Origin: Burkholderiales bacterium
GTDB taxonomy: Bacteria; Pseudomonadota; Gammaproteobacteria; Burkholderiales; Usitatibacteraceae
Assembly: GCA_017853245.1 (NCBI GenBank)
Contig: JAFMJY010000018.1
Coordinates: 1-32,859 of the forward strand
Length of the DNA: 32,859 nucleotides
Direction of reading: 5' to 3'
The position numbers and the translations under genes are program-made. Below the pieces are notes generated by a model. The model had not been told where the DNA came from. It was given only the letters and a program-made list of their open reading frames with translations, and did no database searches. This document shows, in pieces, positions 24,001-31,508 of this stretch. Within the stretch, counting starts at the first letter, position 1. Each line of letters starts with the position of its first letter.

Positions 24001-27000
24001 GCTTTCCCAACCTGTCGGCGCTCGCCGTCCGCGAGCGGGCGCTGACGCTCTTCTTCATTGTGCTCGCCATCCTGGGCGGCGCGTATGCGTTCTCCTCGCT
24101 CGGCCGCGCCGAAGATCCCGCGTTCGTGATTCGCGCGCTCGCCGTCTCCGCCACCTGGCCGGGCGCCTCCACGAAGGAAATGCAGGAGCAGGTGGTCGAC
24201 AAGCTCGAGAAGAGACTGCAGGAAATTGATTACCTGTATCGCATCGACACGACCATTCGCCCGGGTCGAGCCGACCTGATCGTCGAGTTCCACGATTACT
24301 CGCCCGCGTCCGTCGTGCCGGCCCTGTTCTACGAGGTGCGCAAACGCATGGCCGACGAAGCGCCGCGACTGCCCAAGGGTGTGGCCGGGCCGTTCGTGAA
24401 CGACGACTTCGCGGACGTTTACTTTTCCCTCATCGCGGTCAGCGCGCCCGGCCTGCCAATGCGCGAGCTCACGCGGGAAACCGAGGGCCTGCGCGACCGG
24501 CTGCAGAACCTCGATGGCGTACACAAGGCCCTGCTGCTGGGCGAGCGGCCCGAGCGCCTGTACCTCGACTTCGACACCACAAAGCTCGCCAACATGGGCC
24601 TTGCTCCACAGGCCGTGTTCGACGCGATCGAGGCGAGTAACGCGCTCGCTCCCGCCGGATTCGCCGACCTCGCCGGCCCCCGAGCCTACCTGCGCATCGA
24701 CGCGGATCTTTCAGACCCCGGCAAGCTCGCCTCGCTGCCCATTCGCATCGGCGATCGCCTCCTGCGCTTGGGCGATATCGCCAAGGTGCAGCGCGGCTAC
24801 CAGGAGCCGCCCGCCTACCTGGTACGCAACCGCGGCGAGGATGCGCTGCTGCTCGGCGTGGTGATGCGCAAGGGCGAAAACGGCCTCACGTTCGGCTCCC
24901 ACCTCAAGCAATGGGTGGAGCGCGAGAACCGCCGCCTGCCGCTCGGCATGCATCTCACGGTGCTCACCAATCAGGCGGACGCCATCGAGCAGGCGGTGAA
25001 CCTCTTCCAGGGCAAGTTCATCGTCGCCGTGGCGGTGGTGATGGCGGTGAGCGTGCTCGCCATTGGCCTGCGCGCAGGGCTCGTGGTCGGCATCGCCATC
25101 CCGCTCACGCTCGGTATCACGTTTCTGCTGATGAAGCTCACGAACGTGAACCTGGACCGCATCACCCTGGGCGCGCTCATCATCGCACTGGGCCTGCTGG
25201 TCGACGACGCCATCATCGCCATCGAGATGATGGTGGTGAAGCTGGAGGAAGGCTGGGATCGGGTGCGCGCCGCGTCGCACGCGTGGTCGGTGACGGCAGC
25301 GCCGATGCTCTACGGCACCCTCGTCACGGCCGCCGGCTTCGTTCCGATCGGCTTTGCGCGCTCGGGCGTGGGTGAGTACGCGGGCAACATCTTCTGGGTG
25401 CTGGCCTATGCGCTGCTCGTCTCCTGGCTCGTGGCCGTGACGTTCACGCCCTACCTTGGTGTCAAGGTCCTGAAGGAGCGCGCCCAGGCCCCTCACGCGC
25501 TCTACGACTCGCCGGCCTACCAGCGGCTCCGCGCTCTCGTCCACGTCTGCGTGCGCCGCCGAAAGACAGTGGTGGCCGGCACGGTCGGCGTACTCGTCCT
25601 GTCCATCGCCGGTATGGCAACCGTAGTCGAAAAGCAATTCTTCCCAGGCTCGGATCGCCCCGAGGTGCTGGTGGCCGTGTACCTGCCGCAGGGCTCGTCG
25701 ATCGCCACGACCGATGCCACGGTGCGACGCCTCGAGGCCCTGATCGCCCCGATGCCGGAGGTGAAGAGCCTCGCTTCCTACGTTGGCGGCGGCGCGCCCC
25801 GCTTCTTCATTTCCGCCAACCCGGAGATGCCGGATCCCGCCTTCGCGAAACTCGTAGCGATCACTAACGGGCCGAAAGACCGCGACCGGGTGATGGCCGC
25901 GCTCGAGAAGCACGTCGCTGACGGAGAGTTTCCCGAGGCCCGCATCCGAGTCACCCGCCTGCTCTATGGCCCGCCGGTGATCTGGCCGGTGAGCTTGCGC
26001 GTTTCTGGGCCGGATCCGGTGAGGCTGCGCGAGTTGGGCCACGCCGTCCGCCAGGTGATGGCCGCCAACCCGCACACCCATGATGCGCACCTGGAGTGGG
26101 ATGAGCGCATGCCGGTACTGAGGCTCGCGTATGACGACGCGGCACTGCGCCTCGCCGGCCTCACGCCGCGCGACGTGGCGCGCCAGCTGCAGTTCCAATT
26201 GGACGGCGTTGCCGTGAGCGAGGCGCGCCAGGGCATTCGCACTGTCGAGATTCGCGCTCGAGGCGCCCGCGGGACGCTCCCGATTCCGGAGGCGCTGGAG
26301 CTTCGCACGCAGGATGGCCGCAAGGTAGCGCTCGCCCAGCTCGGGCGCCTGGAGGTCGGCTACGAGGAGCCCGTGGTGCGACGCCTCAATCGCGAGCCGT
26401 ACGTCGCGGTGCACGCCGACGTTCGCGGCGCGCAGCCGCCGGATGTGAGCGCGGCCGTCTGGCGGGCCCTGGCGCCCGTGCGCGACAAGCTCCCCGAGGG
26501 CTATCACATCGAGGTGGGCGGCTCGGTGGAGCAATCGAGCAAGGCTGACGGCTCGATCCAGAAGCTGCAGCCGGTGATGGTGGCGCTGATGCTCCTCTTC
26601 GTGATGCTGCAGATGCGCTCGTTTTCCGGGATGTTCATGGTGGTGGCGACGGCGCCACTGGGCCTCGTGGGCGCCGTGGTAGCGCTCCTGTTGTTTCGGC
26701 AGCCCTTCGGCTTCGTCGCGCTGCTGGGGCTCATCGGCCTGGCCGGCATCCTCATGCGCAACACCATGATCCTCACCCAGCAGGTCCAGGACAACTTCGT
26801 GGCCGGCCTGCAGCCCACCGAGGCCGTGGTCGAAGCTGCCGTGCGCCGCGCGCGCCCGGTGTTGCTCACGGCACTCGCCGCGGCGCTCGCGTTCGTGCCG
26901 CTCACGCTCGACAGCTTCTGGGGGCCGCTCGCCTACGTCCTGATCGGCGGCGTCGTGATCGGCACGCTCATCACGCTCCTGTTCGTGCCGGCGCTCTACG

Positions 27001-27035
27001 CGCTGTGGTTCCGGCTTCCGGTGGCCGCACGATGA
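23997..27035 (+). CDS. RND efflux pump inner-membrane permease (HAE1/TriC-like)
   Basis: A 1012-aa RND transporter with the two-fold layout: an N-terminal helix, a large periplasmic porter domain, a six-helix block, then a second helix, porter domain and block. The proton-relay aspartates are present as D403 and D404 in GLLVDDAI. In the second block the relay lysine of AcrB is replaced by Arg921 (GILMRNTMIL), a form also seen, as far as I recall, in the TriC/MexK-like clade, which the N-terminal LGRAEDPAFVIRA also resembles. It would pump hydrophobic or amphipathic compounds with proton exchange. The substrate is unknown. The start is the ATG in the ATGA overlap with the adaptor; the stop overlaps the next start the same way. 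Open sequence upstream of the ATG in this frame is not real. Confidence 0.92.
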   Translation: MSFPNLSALAVRERALTLFFIVLAILGGAYAFSSLGRAEDPAFVIRALAVSATWPGASTKEMQEQVVDKLEKRLQEIDYLYRIDTTIRPGRADLIVEFHDYSPASVVPALFYEVRKRMADEAPRLPKGVAGPFVNDDFADVYFSLIAVSAPGLPMRELTRETEGLRDRLQNLDGVHKALLLGERPERLYLDFDTTKLANMGLAPQAVFDAIEASNALAPAGFADLAGPRAYLRIDADLSDPGKLASLPIRIGDRLLRLGDIAKVQRGYQEPPAYLVRNRGEDALLLGVVMRKGENGLTFGSHLKQWVERENRRLPLGMHLTVLTNQADAIEQAVNLFQGKFIVAVAVVMAVSVLAIGLRAGLVVGIAIPLTLGITFLLMKLTNVNLDRITLGALIIALGLLVDDAIIAIEMMVVKLEEGWDRVRAASHAWSVTAAPMLYGTLVTAAGFVPIGFARSGVGEYAGNIFWVLAYALLVSWLVAVTFTPYLGVKVLKERAQAPHALYDSPAYQRLRALVHVCVRRRKTVVAGTVGVLVLSIAGMATVVEKQFFPGSDRPEVLVAVYLPQGSSIATTDATVRRLEALIAPMPEVKSLASYVGGGAPRFFISANPEMPDPAFAKLVAITNGPKDRDRVMAALEKHVADGEFPEARIRVTRLLYGPPVIWPVSLRVSGPDPVRLRELGHAVRQVMAANPHTHDAHLEWDERMPVLRLAYDDAALRLAGLTPRDVARQLQFQLDGVAVSEARQGIRTVEIRARGARGTLPIPEALELRTQDGRKVALAQLGRLEVGYEEPVVRRLNREPYVAVHADVRGAQPPDVSAAVWRALAPVRDKLPEGYHIEVGGSVEQSSKADGSIQKLQPVMVALMLLFVMLQMRSFSGMFMVVATAPLGLVGAVVALLLFRQPFGFVALLGLIGLAGILMRNTMILTQQVQDNFVAGLQPTEAVVEAAVRRARPVLLTALAAALAFVPLTLDSFWGPLAYVLIGGVVIGTLITLLFVPALYALWFRLPVAAR

Positions 27036-28036
27036 GCCGCGCACGCTCGGTGGCGGTCATCGGCGCGGGCATCGCGGGGCTATCCTGCGCCCGGGCCCTC
27101 GACGACGCCGGCCTTACCGTAACCGTTTTCGAGAAGAGCCGTGGCACCGGCGGGCGCATGAGCACGCGACGGCGCGATGAAGCGGCGTGGGACCACGGCG
27201 CTCAATACTTCACAGCGCGCGACCCCGAGTTTCGAGCGCAGGTAGATGAGTGGGTGCGGCAGGGGCATGCCGCCCGGTGGGAGCCTCGTGTTGCCGTGCT
27301 CGGTGCGGGAGCGCAGCGTGACGCGAGCGAGCCGCCCGAGCGTTTCGTCGGCGCCCCCCGCATGACCTCGCCCGCTGCGCACTTGGCGCACGGGCTCACG
27401 GTGCTCACGGAACACACGGTCGCCCGGCTGGAGCCTGACGGCGAGGCCTGGCGCATCGTCACCACCGAGCACGGCGCCCACGGCGCGTTCGACGCGATTG
27501 CCCTCGCGAACCCGTCCCCGCAGGCGCGACGCCTGCTGCTGCCCGTCTCACCCGCGCTCGCGGACTCCGCCGCGAGCGTAACCATGCAGCCTTGCTGGGC
27601 CGCGATGCTCCGCTACGAGTCGGTCATCTCGCTGCCGTTCGATGGCGCGTTCATCAACGAAGGCCCGCTGCGATGGGTCGCGCGCAACAGCGCCAAGCGC
27701 GGGCGCACCGGGGCCGAAGCCTGGGTGCTGCACGCCAGTGCCGAGTGGAGCCTCGCCCATCTGGAAGCAGCCGCCGAAGAGGCAGGACCCTTGCTGGTGG
27801 AGGCCTTCCGCGCCCTTGGCGCGCCGCAGCCCGCCGCGTGGTCTGCGCACCGCTGGCGCTTTTCGCTCGCCGGAACGCCGCTCGGCGTCGATTGCCTGTG
27901 GGATCCGGCCGTGCGTGTCGGCGCCTGCGGCGACTGGGTTCTGGGAGGCCGCGTCGAGGGGGCCTGGCTGAGCGGGCGACATCTGGCCCGCCGGATCGCC
28001 GGGTTGCGCACACCCGAAGGGGCACCGGGGCGTTGA
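27032..28036 (+). CDS. Renalase-like FAD-dependent oxidoreductase
   Basis: A 334-aa flavoprotein. The N-terminal Rossmann motif SVAVIGAGIAGLSCARAL (GxGxxG at 11-16) is followed by VFEKSRGTGGRMSTRR and WDHGAQYFTARD, a signature of bacterial renalases and close NAD/FAD-dependent amine-oxidase-like proteins. The C-terminus has VRVGACGDWVLGGRVEGAWL, the second FAD contact. Bacterial renalases oxidise off-path dihydro isomers of NAD(P) back to usable NAD(P)+, with oxygen as acceptor; this exact activity is inferred. There is no signal peptide, so it is cytoplasmic. The ATG lies in an ATGA overlap with the RND permease, so the two are translationally coupled, an unusual pairing. The start at 27032 puts the Rossmann strand at the N-terminus as expected. 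Confidence 0.85.
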   Translation: MSRARSVAVIGAGIAGLSCARALDDAGLTVTVFEKSRGTGGRMSTRRRDEAAWDHGAQYFTARDPEFRAQVDEWVRQGHAARWEPRVAVLGAGAQRDASEPPERFVGAPRMTSPAAHLAHGLTVLTEHTVARLEPDGEAWRIVTTEHGAHGAFDAIALANPSPQARRLLLPVSPALADSAASVTMQPCWAAMLRYESVISLPFDGAFINEGPLRWVARNSAKRGRTGAEAWVLHASAEWSLAHLEAAAEEAGPLLVEAFRALGAPQPAAWSAHRWRFSLAGTPLGVDCLWDPAVRVGACGDWVLGGRVEGAWLSGRHLARRIAGLRTPEGAPGR

Positions 28037-28053
28037 TCGCTCGGCGATGCCCG

Positions 28054-28059
28054 TATAGT
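28054..28059 (+). promoter_or_regulatory. Candidate -10 box before the DUF3604 gene
   Basis: TATAGT within CCCGTATAGTGTGAGG lies 30 bp before the ATG at 28089. A TTGATC at 28033-28038 could act as -35 but leaves only 15 bp. If used, it separates the DUF3604 operon from the RND operon upstream; a Shine-Dalgarno GGAGA at 28079-28083 follows at a normal distance. Confidence 0.35.
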
Positions 28060-28088
28060 GTGAGGGTTCATCGTCGCTGGAGAAACTC

Positions 28089-30446
28089 ATGACTCGGATC
28101 GCGGCTGTCCTGCTCACCTTGAGCGCATCGGCCCTCGCGCTGCTGCCGACAACAGCGGGCGCCCAGGCAGGCGACTGCCCCACGTACCAGCCCACCCGGC
28201 AGCCGCTCTTCGGCGAGCTGCACCTGCACACTCAGTACTCCGTGGATGCCGCGACGCTGGACACGCGCAACACACCGGCCGATGCCTACCGTTACGCGAA
28301 GGGTTTCAAGGTCGGGTTGCCGCCATTCATCAACACCGCCAATGGCACGGAACCTGGGCCCTCGCCCAACGCACCGTCGCCGTCGGTCTCGGACCATCCC
28401 TACTGCCTGCCCGGAGAGCGCTGCGAGCACATGGCCACGCGCTCGATCCAGCTGCCCAAGGGTCGCGCACTCGACTTTGCGGCCATCACCGACCACGCCG
28501 AGTATTTCGGCGAGAGCAACATCTGCCTGTATGAGCCGACGCGCTCCTGCTCGCAGGATTCCGATTGCCGCACGCTCGGGCAGGCCTGCGTCGTGGGCGT
28601 CTGCGCCCCCCGCGACTGGGCCAACCCCGCCTGCGTGCTCGTGCGCGAAGAGATCAGCCGGCTGCGCGGCGGCCTGGGCACGAACGTCTTTGCGGGCTAT
28701 GTGGCCACCCAGAACCCCGCGCGATTGCCCTTCTGCAAGAGCGACGACGACCCCTATGGCAACGTGACGTGCCGCCTGAACTCGCAGGCCATGTGGGGGC
28801 GAATCAAGGAGGAGGCCAACAAGGCCTACGAGCCCTGCCGGTTCACCTCGCTGATCGCCTACGAGTACACCGCCACGCCAGCCATGGGCCGGTGCACCGC
28901 GCCCTCCGGCAGCGCCGGCTCAGGCCTGCCGTGCTGGGCAAGCGCCGACTGCACGAATGGTGAAACCTGCTCGAGCGGCAACGGAGCAGCGAACCTGCAT
29001 CGCAACATCATTTTCAAGAACGACCGCGTCCCGCTGCTGCCGGTCACCAACATGGAAGCCCCCACGGGCTGCGGCAAGGGGTCGGACTGCCTGAACAAGA
29101 CCCCGCTCGGCTCGCCGCAGGTGCTGCTTGCGAAGCTGGAGAAGGAGTGCGTGCAGGGCCAGCCTGGCTGCGACTTCATCTCCATTCCGCACAACTCGAA
29201 CCTCTCCGGCGGCGCCATGTTCCGTGAGCCGGAGAGCGCAGAGGAAGCGCGCCTGCGCGCCACTTACGAGCGCCTGGCGGAGATCACCCAGATCAAGGGG
29301 CAATCCGAGTGCCGCTTCTCGCCGAAGCGGCCCGGCGCGTGGGGAACCCTGGATGAAAATTGCCAGTTCGAGGCCATGAGCTACGGCCGCCTGAACGGCA
29401 TCTTCTTCGACAACCCCGGCCCCACCGACGTTCTGGCGAGCGACCTGCTGCGCAACGCCCTTTCCCGCGGCCTCGCCTTCGAGCAAAAGAAGGCTGGGGC
29501 CCAGCCCAACCCCTTCAAGGTGGGATTCGTCGGCGCGCTGGACAACCACAACGGCACGCCCAGCGCGACGGACCCGGCCGATTACGCCACCAAGGGCGCG
29601 CACGGCGTGTCGTCCTTCTCGTCGCTCGCCACGGCGCTGAACCAGTTCAATTTCCTCGGGCTGGAGACCAACCCGGGCGGGCTCACGGGCGTGTGGGCCG
29701 AGGAGAACACGCGGGAGTCGATCTTCGCCGCGCTCAAGCGACGGGAAACCTTCGCCACCAGTGGCACCCGCCCGGTGGTTCGCTTCTTCGGCGGCTTTTC
29801 GTTGCCGAACGACATCTGCCAGGCCGGCAATTTCCCGGCCAAGGGCTACGCCGGCGGCGTGCCGATGGGCGGCACCCTCGACAAGCTTCCCGATGCGTCG
29901 ACAGCAAAGCCAACCTTCGCCGTGTCGGCCGTTGCCGACCCCGGCTGGGTCGGCCGGCCCGGCACGCGACTGCAGCAGGTGCAGATCATCAAGGGATGGG
30001 TGGATGCCCAGGGCGCAACCCACGAGAAGGTCGTGAGCGTTGCGGGCAACACGGCCGACAAGGGCCGGATCGACCCCGAAACGTGCGCTCCGAATGCGAC
30101 AGCCGGCGCGACAGACTTGTGCGCCGTGTGGACGGACGCCGAGTTCAACCCGGGCCAAAAGGCGTTTTATTACGCCCGCGTCCTGGAGAACGAGTCGTGC
30201 CGGTGGAACCAGTTCGCCTGCAACGCCATCGGCGTGAGCTGCAAGAAGCCGATGGGCTCCTGCGGTAGCGGCAAGGGCTGCATGAGCGATGCGGACTGCC
30301 AGGGCCCGGCCGATGGCGGCCAGTGCCTCACGCCCCGCAGCTACACGGACTACGAGTACCAGCAATGCTGCTCGGGGCTCGTGCCCAGCACCGTGCAACA
30401 GCGCGCCTGGACGTCGCCGATCTTCTACAACACGTCGTCCATGTAG
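28089..30446 (+). CDS. Secreted DUF3604 PHP-like protein with cysteine-rich inserts
   Basis: A 785-aa exported protein. A signal peptide ends near AGAQA-GDC (residue 27). The DUF3604 pattern is clear: FGELHLHTQYSVDA (41-54) with the HxH metal ligands, AAITDHAEYFGE (131-142), HRN near 304, SIPHNSNLSGG (365-375) and FVGALDNHNGTP (480-491), then WAEENTRESIFAALKRRETFATSGTR split over 536-561. These are the metal-binding His/Asp/Glu sites of a PHP-type hydrolase fold. The reaction is unknown. Three short cysteine-rich blocks with a DxDC or SADC core interrupt the domain: C154-C172, C269-C294 and C725-C746, so disulfides are likely after export. GGAGA precedes the ATG. It heads a tight unit with a parvulin-like protein (3 bp) and a HupE/UreJ protein. 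Confidence 0.88.
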   Translation: MTRIAAVLLTLSASALALLPTTAGAQAGDCPTYQPTRQPLFGELHLHTQYSVDAATLDTRNTPADAYRYAKGFKVGLPPFINTANGTEPGPSPNAPSPSVSDHPYCLPGERCEHMATRSIQLPKGRALDFAAITDHAEYFGESNICLYEPTRSCSQDSDCRTLGQACVVGVCAPRDWANPACVLVREEISRLRGGLGTNVFAGYVATQNPARLPFCKSDDDPYGNVTCRLNSQAMWGRIKEEANKAYEPCRFTSLIAYEYTATPAMGRCTAPSGSAGSGLPCWASADCTNGETCSSGNGAANLHRNIIFKNDRVPLLPVTNMEAPTGCGKGSDCLNKTPLGSPQVLLAKLEKECVQGQPGCDFISIPHNSNLSGGAMFREPESAEEARLRATYERLAEITQIKGQSECRFSPKRPGAWGTLDENCQFEAMSYGRLNGIFFDNPGPTDVLASDLLRNALSRGLAFEQKKAGAQPNPFKVGFVGALDNHNGTPSATDPADYATKGAHGVSSFSSLATALNQFNFLGLETNPGGLTGVWAEENTRESIFAALKRRETFATSGTRPVVRFFGGFSLPNDICQAGNFPAKGYAGGVPMGGTLDKLPDASTAKPTFAVSAVADPGWVGRPGTRLQQVQIIKGWVDAQGATHEKVVSVAGNTADKGRIDPETCAPNATAGATDLCAVWTDAEFNPGQKAFYYARVLENESCRWNQFACNAIGVSCKKPMGSCGSGKGCMSDADCQGPADGGQCLTPRSYTDYEYQQCCSGLVPSTVQQRAWTSPIFYNTSSM

Positions 30447-30449
30447 GGC

Positions 30450-31508
30450 ATGGCGGCCACCGCCGGCGGGGCGATGGCCTTCGGCCGTCACCCGCTGCTG
30501 CACTTCGTGCTGATCGGCGCCGCGCTCTTCGCGGCCGACCGGGCCTATCGCGCCACGCGCCCGCCGCCCGCGCCCATCAGCGTGGCGATCCCCGCTCCCC
30601 GCCCGGAGCGCGATCGCGTCGCCCTGTCTGCGGAGCAACTCGACCGGCTGCGGGACGACTTCACCCGTCAATTTGGGCGCCCACCGACCCTTGAGGAATG
30701 GCTCGGGGTAGCCACGCTCGCGCTCGACGAATCCATACTCGAGGCGGAAGCCCGCCGGCTTGGGCTGCACCGGGGCGATCCTGCGATCGACCGACGCCTC
30801 GTGCAAAAGATGCGCGCAGTCACCGGCCGGCCCGGCGCCGACGATGCGGCGCTGCTCGACGAAGCGCTGAGGCTCGGGCTCGACGACGACCTCATCGTTC
30901 GCCGGCTGCTTCGCGAAAAACTGCGCCTCGCGTTGCGCAGCCACAAGGACGATGCAACGGTCGATGACCAGGCCATTGGCGCGCACGTCGAGCGGCACCG
31001 AGACCGTTACCTGCGCCCGGCGTGGGTGAGCTTTGCCCATGTCTTTGTCAGCACGTCCCGCCGCGGCGTCCAGGCCGACGCCCACGCCAGAGCGCTGCTC
31101 GCGCGCCTTCGATCGGGTGTGGTGCCGCCAGCGAGCGACGACCTTTCAGATGCCTTTCCCTTGGGGCTCGCCTTCCGCGAGCAACCCGAGGACACGCTCG
31201 CCACGCGCTTTGGCGAGGAATTCGCGCGCAGCGTGAGCCGTGCGCCGATCAATGCGTGGTCTGGGCCGTACCCGTCCAGCCTGGGGTTGCATCTTGTACG
31301 CACCACGGCAAAGGGCCAGGGCAGCCTGCCCCCGGTCGAGGCAGTTCGCGAGCGCGCCTCGCTCGAGATCCGGGAGGCGCGAGCCCAGGCACGCCTGAAC
31401 GAGGCCATGCGCAAGCTGCGTGCCGATTACGAGGCTGCGGCAACGCTGGCTGCGGTGCGCGAGCGGCTGGCGGCGACCCCAGCACCCCCGCGAGGGAAGG
31501 CGCGGTGA
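30450..31508 (+). CDS. Membrane-anchored parvulin-like (PpiC/SurA type) foldase
   Basis: A 352-aa protein with one N-terminal membrane helix (about residues 15-30) and a periplasmic body. Residues 50-185 are helical, as in the chaperone part of SurA/PrsA-like proteins. Residues about 193-290 resemble a PpiC rotamase domain: VSFAHVFVS with His197 at the start, FGEEFARSV in the middle, and WSGPYPSSLGLHLVRTT with His281 at the end. The middle of the rotamase, where GGDLGWF is usual, is shortened and altered, so prolyl isomerase activity is doubtful. A charged helix follows to about 330. The ATG at 30450 comes 3 bp after the DUF3604 stop; an in-frame ATG at 30474 is an alternative. Its stop overlaps the next gene's GTG. 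It most likely folds the co-encoded exported protein (inference). Confidence 0.82.
   Translation: MAATAGGAMAFGRHPLLHFVLIGAALFAADRAYRATRPPPAPISVAIPAPRPERDRVALSAEQLDRLRDDFTRQFGRPPTLEEWLGVATLALDESILEAEARRLGLHRGDPAIDRRLVQKMRAVTGRPGADDAALLDEALRLGLDDDLIVRRLLREKLRLALRSHKDDATVDDQAIGAHVERHRDRYLRPAWVSFAHVFVSTSRRGVQADAHARALLARLRSGVVPPASDDLSDAFPLGLAFREQPEDTLATRFGEEFARSVSRAPINAWSGPYPSSLGLHLVRTTAKGQGSLPPVEAVRERASLEIREARAQARLNEAMRKLRADYEAAATLAAVRERLAATPAPPRGKAR

Noticed and set aside
24711-27044. 777-codon minus-strand open frame opposite the RND permease
   Set aside because: The product is a His/Glu/Arg-rich shadow with no domain; the opposite strand encodes a full RND permease with all motifs.
28920-31085. 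721-codon minus-strand open frame opposite DUF3604 and the parvulin gene
   Set aside because: It spans two real genes and their junction on the other strand and shows no family motif or ribosome site.
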